The notes under the pieces are model-generated. The model worked only from the letters and a program-made list of their open reading frames with translations, had not been told where the DNA came from and ran no database searches. A DNA stretch of 64,000 bases from Peronospora farinosa. Taxonomy: Eukaryota; Oomycota; Peronosporomycetes; Peronosporales; Peronosporaceae. Where the stretch lies: NCBI GenBank assembly GCA_947646735.1, contig CANTFK010000976.1:1-64000 (forward strand). The letters are read 5' to 3'. Position 1 is the first letter of the stretch. Each line of letters starts with the position of its first letter. This document shows, one piece after another, positions 20,761-32,439 of the stretch. Made by a program: the position numbers and the translations under genes.

Positions 20761-21695
20761 TCAGGCACGCGTGTTTACCAGATCGCATAAGGAACTGTCG
20801 TTCAGATGTTTACGCACAGCCACGAGTGCCTCTAGTTGTATGGAACGCAAAAAGTCACCCTTGAGCTGCTCTAATCGCTCTAGTCCTTCCGGAGCACCAA
20901 CCACACTCATGTCCACTTTCTCCTCTTCTGCAAGTCTCGGATTGATGAGCTTGACAAAATGAAACATCTTGCAATTGCTAAGCTTCTTGAGCACTCGCAT
21001 GTCGTCACTATGCAGCTTCTCGCCAATGTATCCACGGATGCTGTGGCCATGGCGTAGCAGTATCGTTCCGTTTTCTATGAGTCGTAGCAGCCCCATGGTA
21101 TAACTTTCTTCCTCTGGCTTCCAGCGACCCTTGCGCAGAGGACACATTAGCGCGTAGATACTAGACGACTCGAAGCCTACGTTCAGGAACGTTGCAACCC
21201 AGTCGACCTCGTCGTGGCGATTGCGCACGAGACTATTGGACTTACGGAGCTCCTTGGACTGAATCACCAGCGTCGTAACAGGAAAAGAATCGCGATTTTC
21301 CACATTTGTGTGCTTGTAACAAGCTCTCCTCGGTGTCTTGGTCTTAGTAGCAAAAGCAGTCGTTCCGAGGACTCCTTCCCTCTCACTGTAAATAATACGT
21401 GAGTTGACCGTAACAGGCGAAACGTATTTCTCCATGTCGCTCAAATTGCTTCGAATGTCGCGCTGTCGAGGCGCGGACACACTGCCTTTTGTCAAATGCT
21501 CGATACGGGGGATATCTCTCGAATCCATGGGTGACTTTGACGTTTCAAATACAGTCAGTCCGTACTCTGGTTCGTAAAGAGGCGGAGGCAACGTTGGTGC
21601 TACAACGCGTCGTCGCTTCTGGACACTCGTGTCGATTTCCACCGCTTCGTGTCGACTTGAGAATCCTGCATGAGTGTGTGACGGTGACAAGTGAT
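20761..21695 (-). CDS. Oomycete SANT-like conserved protein (C-terminal exon)
   Basis: The frame ends at 20761 and is open upstream to about 21844, but the only early start in it is a TTG at 21732, so this is probably the last exon of a longer gene. A conserved block, RWKPEEESYTMGLLRLIENG followed by GYIGEKLHSDDMRVLKKLSNCKMF, is the hallmark of a large oomycete/stramenopile family in which a W-P-E-E-E segment is followed by a KLHxDxMRxxKKL motif. Members are often annotated as hypothetical or SANT-like proteins; DNA binding is only a guess. The N-terminal 150 or so residues are low-complexity. Just upstream, the frame at 21725-21982 is also open and composition-like coding but one base out of register, which points to a missed small intron or a frameshift near 21725-21800. 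The 5' limit of 21695 is approximate. Confidence 0.65.
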
Positions 21696-21724
21696 GATGG
21701 AACCTGCCACTGTTCTTGTATTTT

Positions 21725-21982
21725 CTAGGCAATCTCTGATCGTAGATATTTAGAATCCATCGGCGTCTCGGTAGGGATGTGGATCTCGAGCGGGTCGATA
21801 CTATGGTGGCAAAACAATCGGCGTCTTCCTGCAGGATCGTGGCTCAGTCTATAGGAAGGAGAGTCAAGTGGCACTTGCGAAATATAACGAGACGAAGTCT
21901 CAATAGGCGTCGGGCACATTTGACTACGAGCGTCTAGAGGTGACGAAGGCATATTGATACTTGAAGCTACTGGAAGAGGCAA
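21725..21982 (-). CDS. Probable upstream exon of the SANT-like gene
   Basis: A Pro/Ser-rich frame in which the first ATG begins MPSSPLDARSQMCPTPIE. It is open from about 22035 and runs into a TAG at 21725-21727, overlapping the open part of the downstream exon in another register. Its composition resembles the low-complexity N-terminus of the downstream frame (both have HHHL/NHHLP-type stretches), so I take it as 5' sequence of the same gene. No clean GT-AG pair was identified. An even earlier frame at 22115-22357 could also belong to it. Confidence 0.35.
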   Translation of the reverse strand: MPLPVASSINMPSSPLDARSQMCPTPIETSSRYISQVPLDSPSYRLSHDPAGRRRLFCHHSIDPLEIHIPTETPMDSKYLRSEIA

Positions 21983-23282
21983 GTGATGATTCCAGTCCTC
22001 CTTAGCAGCAGAAGAAGGACGTTGTATTCTTCTTCCTTCATGAACTCATCCTTTGTAGAAGCTTCTGTACAGTAAATTTTCTCTTCTTTGTGTCTAGAGA
22101 CTGTAAGTTTTGAGTTATACTACGTTTACGAGCGACGTAATCAGCAGTACAGCTGGACCAACAGACAGCAAAATAGTAGAGAGCGGAGCAGCTACTGAGC
22201 TATGAAATGTAGATCCGTGATCTGCATGTACATGATTCTTAGCTATCGGTGATTTCCACTGCTGTTGCATTAACAGGTTCCCACTCGAGCTCATTGAAAG
22301 CGGGGAAATGTGCAGTACGGTCTGGTCGCGCTGCAGTGTAGGTGTTGCCATTGGCATGAAAATACCAGTAAACTCTTTCTTTAGAGTTAGTATACAGCAG
22401 CTTGAAGAATGAGAGTTAATCGATGCATAACGTATTCATTATCTTCTAGCTATGGACTTGAAAGAGATCGAACTAAAGCTGCAAGCTTCGATGAAGTTCT
22501 TTTTCGATCAAAAAAGACGCTTTCTATTTTCGGCTCGGTGCAGCATCTCGACACGTTTAGTTTTCTTCTATACAAAAGTGCAGATGTGTATCATCAACCC
22601 TTTGCTCGGCACAAGAGAAGAAATTGAAATGACGTAAGTAATGTCTTTCATCTTGAATCTTGACGAATAACTACTAGCGGGAATAGCTGTAAGTTAAATA
22701 TAAGTCGTTTACCTATCGAGATTAACAGCATTAGCGGTGAAGTTTTTCCGGTTATGCCTAATTTGGGCACGTTGTAGCCAACTGCAGTATGTATCGGATA
22801 TTATTTCTGCTTCAAGATTAAACTAGGAACAAATGTCGTGGTGCTACTGTATAGAATGACATGCAAAGGTAGTCGAAAAGCAGCACAAACAAGAACTTAC
22901 CCTGACAACAATGTTGCAATGTGTAAGAGTTTTGTGGCAGTGTCAAAAAAAAATTGTGCTGATGCAAGGTGGTTACTGAGTATACATTGTCGGCAAATAT
23001 CTAGGGCTTGTCATTTTGTGCCCAGTTTTGATAGCCATTGATTGTTACACTGCCAAACCAGAAGACGACGTAGAAGAACAGTTTTGACGCCGCTGTGCTC
23101 GCTCATGCCTATGTGCAAAATTGTCGAAAGTAAAGAATTAATGTGATTGACGAGTTTCAGCCTCATCTTGTTAAACTACCATCATTATTGGCAATGCTTG
23201 TAATGTTACTAGGCTGAACTACGCGCAGGAGATGTACAAGCTGTTGGCATTTGAATACTAACGACATAACTAACCAGCGCTT
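21983..23282. other. Intergenic region with small unsupported frames
   Basis: A minus-strand 80-codon frame (22115-22357) ends in a hydrophobic tail. A plus-strand frame (22452-22637) ends near a good 5' splice site GTAAGT, so it might be a first exon. Neither has a recognised motif, and no downstream exon could be linked. The 3' flank of POLD1 occupies the end. Confidence 0.4.
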
Positions 23283-26200
23283 CTACCAATTCATGGATTG
23301 AAAACGTTCCAACGAGGCTTGAGTCTCTCCAAGGTCCTTTTGAACCTTAATGCGCTTGTAGAAAATGGGACAATCGCGACTGGTGCACAACACGTCTTGA
23401 TGCAGACTGCCCTGGCAGTTTTGGCATTGCGTCCATAGTCGCGCAAACATATGCTCAAGCTCATTGACCGACTGGAGCTGCCGTGAAAACACTTCTGCCT
23501 CCCGCTCTACGCAGCTGCGGCAAAGCGCTCCTTTGCCGCTTAGCGGGGCCTTACAGCCTAGACACTTGAGTTTCTTCACCGCAAAGTTCATCATCCCGCC
23601 GCTGTTCTGCTTCAAAATGGGTTTAGAGCGCTTGAGGGTGTGTGTACCGTTGAGCAGGTCCGACTTGACTTTGCTCAGGCCAATAATGGGCTCGAAAATA
23701 CGCTCCAGCGGATTCTGCAACTGCTGCTTGAGATAGTAGTCGCAATCAATTGGGATGCTATTTTCCAAGGCATACACAGGGTCTTCCGCCTTTTCGTACA
23801 GTGGTGTGGCTTTACCCTTGTCGATAATCACATAAGCGATACGTTCACCAAGTGCTGGAGCGGACCCAGCATCACGCTTGCGCATGCGTTCAGCCAATTC
23901 AGTGTGGGCCTGTTTTACCTTATAGTCATCTTGATCAACCGTCTTCTTTAGCCCTTTCGTGATCACCAGCAGCGAAATATCAATACGGTTCTGTAGAAGG
24001 TCCGAAATGACGTTTTTCGTGTACAAAATAGCACCCGGCACGTCGCGGTTAATGAGGATCTTGCGCAATACTGACTCCACCATTCGCCGTACCAGCAAGC
24101 AGTTGTCACGACGCACGGTCTCAAGACCTTTCGAATCCAGCTTGTCGTATTTCTCTGGGTTTGTCCAGAGCAAACCGGCGTATCGCTTTTTATTCATAAG
24201 CAAGTACGGGAAATATACTTTCTCAAATTCAAGCTTGATTGGGTTTGGAAAAATTAGCGACACGCGCTTGGCAGCCTCTTCGGCCAGCGGCATGGCTTCT
24301 TCTATGGTGTCAACGCCAAATTTGATCATTACGGAATCCGTATCACCGTATATCACATCTGCGTCCGCCTTGTACCCATTCGCAATTGTGTACACGCGTT
24401 CAACCTCCTCACGCGTACGAAACAGCAACTGGCGACCATACGCTGTTGTACTCGAAGCAATGGGAATACACGGCAATTGCCCGACAATGGCGCCCGTAAA
24501 GCCATACACAGAATTTGCACTCACCTTAAGAGCAAGCTGTCTACCATTTTGCACTGCCTTCTCCATCGGATCAGTGGCAGCATTCATATCTCGCTTCGCC
24601 TGCTTTCGTGCTGCCAGCACTTCCTCCAAAATCAGCGGCAGAATACCCTTTTTCATCTTGCTTGTCACAAAAATGTCGCCTGATGGAGATTTCTGGTAGG
24701 CACCCGGAGCCAACTTGTCCGCATCTCCAGGCGCAACTAGTGTAGAGTAGCAAAGATTATACGCCTGCATGATCGACGGATACAGTGACGCAAAATCCAA
24801 CGTCGCGATGGGTACCGAGTAGAATGCCTTCTTAGGCTCAATCACCGTGGCACCTTCGTAGCCTGCATCATCGTTGATCTGAGACCGAGGAAGTGTCGGC
24901 ACAACAAGTGATGCGTCCTTGCACTTGCGCAAAAGCATGGAAAAGACCTTGATCTGCTGGCCGCGTTCAATCAGGAAGTCAATTGGAACGCCCGATACAC
25001 GCGCCATTTCAATATAATTGACAAGGTACGAGAGTTTGTCCAGTAAACGCAGCGGTAAATAGGCATCTTTCAAACAATAGACAGCGAGACGGTGACGATC
25101 ATCATCCGATCCTCTTTGCAGATCACTGATGATTCCATGGGGCACGTCTTCCTTCTGTTGACCCAAGAAGGCAGCACTTACTGCATTCAGAGAGTATGAA
25201 CTCAACTGTTGGCTGCGGCGCATGATCGGCAGTACATCGAACATGCATCGTCCGTGGATAGACGTTTTTACGTTTTCACTCTTGCCATATTGCGCAGAGT
25301 TAAACATCTTTTTCTCCATGTGAGCCGGTCTGTAAACAGTCAGCTGTCAATGTCGTCTCATATCAATAAAGCAATAGCAGGATGGCACAATACGTACGTG
25401 TGCGCTAATCTGCCCAGGAGGTTGTAGTCCTGCAGCTTGAGCGCCTTGCCACGGTTGAGCACGTACGGAATATCAAAATTGGCGATATTGTACCCCGTGA
25501 TAATGTCGGGGTCCACTTCCTGTACGAAGCGTGCCCACTTCTCAAGCATGTCTCCTTCCTTTTTAAACTCCATGACATGAGCACCCACAATCGGTTTGCA
25601 CGTGTCCAAAACAAAAACGTTGCGAATAATGGGGGTATGGGATCCCTGCTCCTGCACGACATTGGCAATTTGAATCACTGGGTCCTGATCTGCTTCTGGG
25701 AAATGGCCTTTTCTACCCATGCACTCAATGTCAAAGCTCAAAATCCTGAAAGGAGCCACTTTGCTCCACTTTCCTTCTGGGGCGTGGCTTACCAAGTTAT
25801 CGTACGTGATGTCGATCTCCAGCTGACATAATGACTTTTTCTGGGCAGCAGAGCGAACCGAGTACGTTCCGTGCGGTGCCTCCACCCAGTTGCATCCCCT
25901 AATATTCTCGTCGATCATGAAACGTAGAATAAAGGGCACATTGCTCTCGTACATTGGATAGCTACGGAAGTCGCAGCCAGGGAGCGTGAGACCTGCTTCC
26001 AGAGCACTACGGAGCTTTGGAACGTAGCTAGGCATACTCAAAAAGATCTTGAAAAGCGTCGTGGTTCTATCAAACTGGTAGCCATAGATGGACATCTTGT
26101 CCCGCACCACTTGCACCCCCACGACGCGTGCATTGCTACTGCTGTCTCGATCTCGCTGACTCACGGCAGCATCCAGTGCCTGCCTCACATCTCCACAGCG

Positions 26201-26626
26201 ATTTTCATCGAAGTCATCCGGACAGACGCAGTAGAAATAAGGCAGCACACCATGGACGTGCATGAGCACACTGTGGCCTTCCATAGTGACACCAAAGAGA
26301 CGGATAATAGCCGCGTTCTGACTTGTGTCTTCACTGGCCTTAAGCCCAGGCACCTCTGCTCCTTTCTTTGGATTCGTCTTTAGTGGTGGACCATCGTACA
26401 TGTCGATATCAATCCACTGAAAAGCTACCGAGTCGGTGCTCGGGTCGAGAGGTCCCAGGGGCTTGCGCAGCCACGAAGTGGCCTTTGTGGAGATAGGTGC
26501 CATCTTCTCCAGATCATCTACGAATGTCGAGACCTCAGCCTTAACACCACGCACATTCAGGCGGGGCTTCTTGGGCTCAGTGGAGCTGGACGCTGTGGCT
26601 AGCGACTCGCGCTTCAGACCTGCCAT
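23283..26626 (-). CDS. POLD1: DNA polymerase delta catalytic subunit
   Basis: This is the replicative polymerase that extends lagging-strand primers and also proofreads. The predicted gene has two exons, 26626-25398 and 25329-23283, joined across a 68-bp intron with GTACGT and ACAG borders. The product is 1,091 residues, close to the 1,100 or so usual for the family. The N-terminal exon holds the exonuclease motif FDIECMG and YNIANFDIPY. The second exon holds DFASLYPSI (motif A), NSVYGFTGA (motif B) and YGDTDSVMIKF (motif C, with both catalytic Asp). The C-terminus has CysA (CLGC...CRSC, zinc) and CysB (CQNC...C...C), which in other eukaryotes holds a 4Fe-4S cluster needed for subunit binding. 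Met48 of the open frame, at 26626, is chosen as start because it lies just after an E2F-like site and gives the normal length. It is divergent from the DUF4954 gene. Confidence 0.95.
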
Positions 26627-26647
26627 TACTAATTGCGAGCTATGGGA

Positions 26648-26659
26648 TTTCCCGCCAAA
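26648..26659. promoter_or_regulatory. E2F-like site in the POLD1/DUF4954 divergent promoter
   Basis: TTTCCCGCCAAA fits the E2F/DP consensus (TTTSSCGC) on both strands. It lies 22 bp upstream of the POLD1 start codon, inside the 145-bp gap between two head-to-head genes. E2F sites typically drive S-phase transcription of replication genes such as POLD1. Whether the site acts here is inferred. Confidence 0.55.
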
Positions 26660-26771
26660 TTTGTTAAATATAGTGTGGTGGACATTGGTTTCCAGACCAG
26701 TCCAAAATGATTGTATTAAATCAAAAGAAAGATAATGAGTGTGCCCAATTAAACTGGTCCAAAACACTCGG

Positions 26772-29093
26772 ATGATAGACGAAGAGTTGCCGCATTACCA
26801 CGTCTCGGACGCCCTTGATCACGATCTGGCGGCGCTTCTCACTTCTGACCACGTCCAGTACGTCCATTCCCGCTGCGGCCTATTCTCGCGCGCCTTCTTC
26901 CCGCTCTCAGACACTGAAATTCTCGCGCTTAAAGCCAATGGCAACTCCGGTACAGTAACTATTTCTCTTACTGGTTCAGATGTCAGAGTGTATGTCAATC
27001 TGATTCCAAACTTCAACTTCAACTTCAACTTCAGCTCATGACTGGCATACTGTACGCAAGATAAACAAGAACATCTCGCTACAAACGTCCCGCATCCACC
27101 AGTGCGCATTCCATGGGAAAGTAGTGCTCGGGAGCTTTTCCCCTACCTTTTACCACGATGTGGACGGGATTCCTTTCCCCTGCGGAGTCTATAATTCCGC
27201 CCTGAGCAACGTCGTCGTACTAGACAATGCCCTAATAAAGGACACACTCGTGCTTAAGAACGTTCTCGTGGACAATGAAGCGTCCATTATCAAATGCGGC
27301 AGCGTCACTGGTCCAGACAAAGGGGACACGTTTGCTAATGGTATCGTGCTACATGTGGGTGTAGAAACAGGCGGTCGTGATCTCCGCATCGTGGCTGATT
27401 TGCCTTTTACTCTGGGGGCTGCAGTTACTATGAGAAGGCACGATGCAGAGTTAATAAAGACATACGAGGCCTTTGTGGACGAGTATGTGGCAAGGATTCA
27501 ATCCCCTATGGCGATTGTAGCGTCGAATGCTCGTGTACGTGCGTGTTTTCGTGTTCAAGGGACTTTTGTGGGAAAATACGCAGTTGTAGAAGACTGTAAT
27601 GTGATTAATTCGACAATCTTATCGACTATGGAAGAACCATCGGTTATTCGAGTTAAAAGCATCGTCCGTGATTCGATTGTGCAGTGGAATTCGACCGTAG
27701 AGACGTTAAGTGTAGTGGATAGAGCTTTCTTATGTGATACATCACATGTGGAACGTCATGGAATGGTCATGAGTTCGATAATTGGACCGAATACGTCCAT
27801 TGCTGAAGGTGAAGTGACGTCCTGTTTTGTGGGGCCTTTTGTAGGCTTTCACCATCAGGCACTTTTGATTGCCTCCATCTGGCCAAAGGGCAAAGGGAAC
27901 ATTGGTTCGGGAGCTAATGTTGGTAGCAATCATACTCTAAAAGCTCCAGACCAAGAGCTTTTCCATGGCGAAGGAGTGTTCTTTGGGCTGGGGTGCAACG
28001 TGAAATTCCCCAGCAATTTTGTGAAGGCGCCGTATTCCGTCATTGCTACTGCGGTCAACACACTACCACAGGTGGTAGCAATGCCTTTCGCGTTAATTAA
28101 CACGCCAGGTCACATTATCCCATCGCTTTCTCCGGCTATCAATGAAATCTCACCAGGGTACGTTTCGCAAGCGTTTATAAGTGTAGTGATCCATGATCAG
28201 ACGAATGTCTTGTTTGCTCTTTATCGAATAGGTGGGTGCTTTCTAGGAGTGTATTCACTGTACTCCGAAATGAGTACAAATTCCGCTCGCGCAACAAATC
28301 AAAGCGCACACACATCGAGGTCAATATTTTCCGTCCGGAAGTTGTACAATACATGAAAGGTGGGCAAGATTGCATTTATTATTGTGGGATCAGCGCAGCA
28401 GCTAATGCAATTTAATATTTGTTTAATCAGATGCCCGTGCGGAACTTGCTGCTGCAGAAGGCAAAGCGGAACTAAGGCTTGCGAACGGAGAGGCTGTGTA
28501 CACTGATAAACAAGCTCGAGGATTAGGCAAGAATTATATGCGTGAGGCATCTCGCCTAGCGGGTATTGCTGCATACACATTCTTCATAAAGCTTTACGCT
28601 CTCGAGGCGCTGTTAGACCTTGCTGAAAGCGGCTGTGTGTGTGCTGACGGATCCATAGCATCAGTGGGCAGGTACTACAAAAACTCGTTCACGTTGGCTT
28701 CTGGTGATGTCATTGCTTTGTGTTCTGATCAAATGCTGTAGTTCGCGATATGAAGTAGTGACGCTGGCGGAGGAATTTGACCGTAATCAACTCATACGTG
28801 ACTGTCTTAATGATCTCGTCTCGATGAAGGCTGAGGTAGCTAATATGGCTGCTGATGGTAAGACGCGCGACAATGTTCGCGGCGAGCGAATCATTCCAGA
28901 TTACCTCGATGTGCACATGCCGGCAGCGAGCGAGCCTGTGGTTCTTCAAGCTCAGTGGTTAGACCACTTGTATACTGTGTTTGTTTGTTGTGTCATGCAT
29001 TCGTCTGACGTCCGAAATGCGCTTCGTTTTTCATCTGACAGGGCTGCAAACGACATCAAGCAGCGAGTGGCTGCGTTTGTAGCGCGTGTATGA
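26772..29093 (+). CDS. DUF4954-family parallel beta-helix protein
   Basis: I predict five exons: 26772-26949, 27035-28157, 28232-28359, 28431-28671 and 28742-29093. All introns are GT-AG (71-85 bp) and the phases agree. The product has 673 residues, about the size of bacterial DUF4954 proteins. Family landmarks include HDWHTVRKI, GVYNSALSNVVVLDN, hexapeptide-like turns typical of left-handed beta-helix sugar-nucleotide or acyl transferases, GVFFGLGCNVKFPSNFVKAPYSVIA, LINTPGHIIPSLSPAINEI and, across a splice, SPGWVLS...LRNEYKF. The C-terminal third is alpha-helical (NYMREASRLAGIAAY). The biochemical role of this family is not known to me. It is best known from Bacteroidetes and similar bacteria, so an old transfer is possible, but the introns show it is now a eukaryotic gene. 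It shares a short divergent promoter with POLD1. Confidence 0.85.
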
Positions 29094-30378
29094 GTTCGTT
29101 TGCATGTGCTACTATGCAAATAAACAGAAAACGCCTAGCTGTGGCGAGATGGAGAATAACTGCTCATGCGAGATGCTGTCCTGCATTTACCGATGCTTCG
29201 CCAGATGAGCAAGTGATACAGTGGGGTGCGTTGGCGGTTGGATGCCGACGTAAGTAGGCATAGCTGGCAGGAAGACGACTTGAGGCCAAACACGAGAGAA
29301 GGTCAGTACTCTCACTGATCTTCTCTCGTGTTTGGTGTTAATCGTCATGATGTTTCCACATTGATGTTAAATCGAAGCTGTGCCGGTCGACAGTGTTTAA
29401 TGAATATAGTCGTTTAAAAGCATAGGTTTGGGCAAGTTGCTCCTTCCAAATGTCTTACTACTCTTGCCGCTCGTAACTTGCCAGCTATTGGGTAACTCTG
29501 ACACTCAGACATGAACAGTTGTAGCCCTTTGGGAACGCGACGCACGCAATACTTGTTGGTGCCCAATTGACATATGCTCTCGATGTCTCAAGGATCGCAG
29601 AACTTAAAGAGACGTGAGATCATAAAGCCTCCATTATTTGTTGACCAGACCTCGCGGATGACGACGTGTAGCCGAGCGGCTTGCACACAGCACTTTTACA
29701 AGTTCTATTCCGTGACTCCTGCATGCTCGAACCGCGGACCGAATTCATTTAGTAGATGCTGAAACTGGGTCAATAATGCAGTTTCTGCTGTGTCCAGAAG
29801 GAACGCTCTGTGTCAGCAGAGGGTGCAGAAGAAATATTCCTCTAAAACATTCAGCACTGATCTGCACCGCTCGTACACCCACTTCATCCCTAAGATCTGG
29901 ATCTCAGCTGGTGCTTGCACCTATACTGACTGACATATTGGATCAACTACTGCTTCTTTCGTTCGTTCAAGAGGATACATCAGCGATGTCGGAGACGTAA
30001 CATGCTCGGCATGCCAACAAACACTTTTAGCCTGAAAGTCGGTCGTACATGTTTTACCTACGAAAGCATCACACTATTGCGCACCTGAAGCTTCACTTTG
30101 CTTCCAGTGTGCAAGTTCGTGAGTATTGAAGGCTGAACCTTTCGATTCCGTGGCGACAACAAGCCTTCATGTAGGCGATAAAGACTGAATCCACAAACAA
30201 CTTGGCAAAATCTTTGTCGACACAATGACACTACGGCAGACACTCCTTCACAAACAAAAGATACATGCACAAACACAAGTGATGACCGTATCAATTACTT
30301 CTTCTTCTTAATAAGATAGCAAAAACCATTCTTGTCGACTAGATGCACAATAATTTAAGTCCGTCTTCCACCAATAGC
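29094..30378. other. Intergenic region
   Basis: It includes the 3' flank of the DUF4954 gene, a short hairpin (29286-29335) and several small frames without motifs (for example 29574-29762 and 30058-30294). No gene is supported. Confidence 0.5.
29286..29335. repeat. Short hairpin: 21-bp stem, 8-base loop
   Basis: CCAAACACGAGAGAAGGTCAG at 29286-29306 pairs with 29315-29335 with one G-U/mismatch position; the loop is TACTCTCA. It lies about 190 bp after the DUF4954 stop. It could shape a 3' end or give a small RNA precursor; there is no direct evidence for either. Confidence 0.8.
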
Positions 30379-31218
30379 TCACTTAGCCTTAGGACTATTG
30401 GTATAGCTGCGTCGTGACGACAGCCGCCGTTCCACACGGAAATCTCCAATCCAATAACCATTCACACGTAATGCGTCCTCCACTTTGTCTGGACTAGGTC
30501 CCGTATCCGTATCCTGCTTGGATGCAAACGTTGCACGTCTTGATCGCTCATTCTGCTGTGACTTATTGGTCATACCCGTGTCCGCCCGACGTCTCGGCAC
30601 TCGGCGTTTATGCTGCTTTCCGATGGAATAACTGCTCATGCAAGTATTCAATCTACTAGATCGACCATCATCAACTGTCGACGACGACCGCGGACGTGTC
30701 GTCTGTTGCCACTGCTCTTCTCCATTTGTGGTGTAACAACACGCCCTCACATCCATCAAACTCATACTGTGTCTAGCACACGGGGTGTTCGTTGGTGTCG
30801 TCTTGGTATCACTGGCTTCTTCTTTTCCTACAATAACCTCACTATCATCTTCTTCTGATTCTGTCTCAGAAGGTGGTGCCGTCGTCACCTTTTTTTGACG
30901 ACTCGACAGTACCTCCGAGCATGTCACTGGTACCTCCTCCTGTATCTTGTCTTCTTCCTTGTATGTTTCTCCTTCTGATTGTTGTGCTGCCTTTACATCC
31001 ATCGAAGGTACACGAGAGCAGGAATAAAAGCCCTTGGCGTACCGTTGTCGTCGTGCGTTGACGAGCCAAAATGTAAGCGCCAGTGCGCCGATCGTCAGCG
31101 TGTACCGCAATGTCACGAGCTGCACAAGCAACATCAAGAGACGTACACACGCTGCTATCGTGATCAGCAATAGCGCAACGACGCCCACTCCTGCTACAAC
31201 CATAGCTCCTCGACCCAT
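30379..31218 (-). CDS. Small membrane-anchored protein of unknown function
   Basis: The frame gives 279 residues from Met at 31218, chosen because the hydrophobic region starts right after it; the open frame extends 41 codons upstream. Residues 5-25 and 28-52 or so are two closely spaced hydrophobic segments (AMVVAGVGVVALLLITIAAC and a following LLMLLVQLVTL stretch), likely a membrane hairpin. The rest is hydrophilic and low-complexity: an acidic Ser/Glu region (TESEEDDSEVIVGKEEA), a Cys pair (ACCYTT) and a basic C-terminus rich in Arg and Ser. The very C-terminal part, VNGYWIGDFRVERRLSSRR, looks ordered and may be a conserved motif. I do not recognise the family. It has no introns. Its neighbours are unrelated. 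Confidence 0.65.
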   Translation of the reverse strand: MGRGAMVVAGVGVVALLLITIAACVRLLMLLVQLVTLRYTLTIGALALTFWLVNARRQRYAKGFYSCSRVPSMDVKAAQQSEGETYKEEDKIQEEVPVTCSEVLSSRQKKVTTAPPSETESEEDDSEVIVGKEEASDTKTTPTNTPCARHSMSLMDVRACCYTTNGEEQWQQTTRPRSSSTVDDGRSSRLNTCMSSYSIGKQHKRRVPRRRADTGMTNKSQQNERSRRATFASKQDTDTGPSPDKVEDALRVNGYWIGDFRVERRLSSRRSYTNSPKAK

Positions 31219-32439
31219 TTTACCACTTGAGGGTAAATAGTGAAATGACCAAGACATAGACCCCCAAAAGTGAGGGCAGGAGAGATGAGGATGGGCGACA
31301 TCGTGCACCGGCTTGGTTTTTGTCCAAAAAAAGAGCTGCACTTGCTATGACAGTTGACCCGTTTGCGCACTGTATATGACCAGGGGGTACAGCAGCGGTA
31401 CGGTCTAATAGCGATGAGGGTTTTTAGCGGGTGTGGTTGGAAAAAACGGACCTATTGGGTCAAACCCGTGTGGCTTGATTTTATACGCCCACAAGTTGCA
31501 GAGACTCGACAGCCCAATCTCAAGTGACTAAAAACGAAGGAAATTGATATAAACCCTTACAAAGTGAGGCCAAAGTATCTAGCTGAGAACGAGCGAGCCG
31601 TTGGTTGCGAGACATTTTTTTTTTTTTGAAAAAGGACACGACCAGCAGCAGACGACAGCTAGAGCAGAGCGTCCACTCAAAAGTTTGTAGTAAAATTGTG
31701 GTCGTGACGGCCGGAGCCACTTTTGTAGGGCTCTCCAAGTAACAGCCGAACTGGAAACGGGAATCGCCAGCTGCAACTCTACCCTAACTGTCAACTCGAT
31801 GGTAGTAGCGAAGCCAATGGTCAGTGGCAGTGGTAATCTTTGCTTTACTAATGGTGGTAGTACCCTAAAAATGAGTGTGATAGTTAGAGTACCTTGATGG
31901 TGATAGTTAGAGTACTTATAGTGAAAGTTAGAGTACCCTAATGGTGATACGTATAGTAGTACCTCAGTTACCTTCGAGTTGGCGATCTATCCATCGAATC
32001 TTGAGCCGTCATTCTGTCGCATGTTATAGTGATCCTGCGATACAAGCGTGCAAATTGAAAATATCATCTACGAACAAACAGCAAAAGATGGTAATTGTAC
32101 CCACCAGCAACATTGATGATTATCAGACTGTTTATTAAATCCTTATGATTGGTAAAGATATGTCAGTGAAGAAAATTCTCTGATCTTTTGCCATGACTAC
32201 GTCGTTCTTCTATGCACTAGCTCATTTTGTTGGCTCAACCTGTGAAGCTTCATCGGGGATACTTCAATAGGGCACGTAAAACCATTTGATCAAACCCGAG
32301 CACTGAAAATATAGTGAAATTTATTTTACTACACTCGAGCACATGCAGGGGACAGGTAACGCCATGAAAGGGAGGCAGGGTATCATTCCAGACAGGCCAG
32401 ATCCAGACGGGTCAGCCTCGGAACGGACGGAATCACGTT
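31219..32439. other. Intergenic region with a small tandem repeat
   Basis: It contains a T9-10 run at about 31617, two overlapping minus-strand frames (31520-31794) without motifs and the tandem repeat at 31870-31950. The first 200 bp are the promoter side of the membrane-protein gene. No gene is supported. Confidence 0.5.
31870..31952. repeat. Imperfect tandem repeat, about 23-bp unit, 3-4 copies
   Basis: Units built around TGATAGTTAGAGTACC recur with small differences (GTGATAGTTAGAGTACC, GTGATAGTTAGAGTACT, GTGAAAGTTAGAGTACC). Confidence 0.85.

Noticed and set aside
23959..24699. Plus-strand 246-codon ORF
   Set aside because: It is antisense to the conserved polymerase domain of POLD1.
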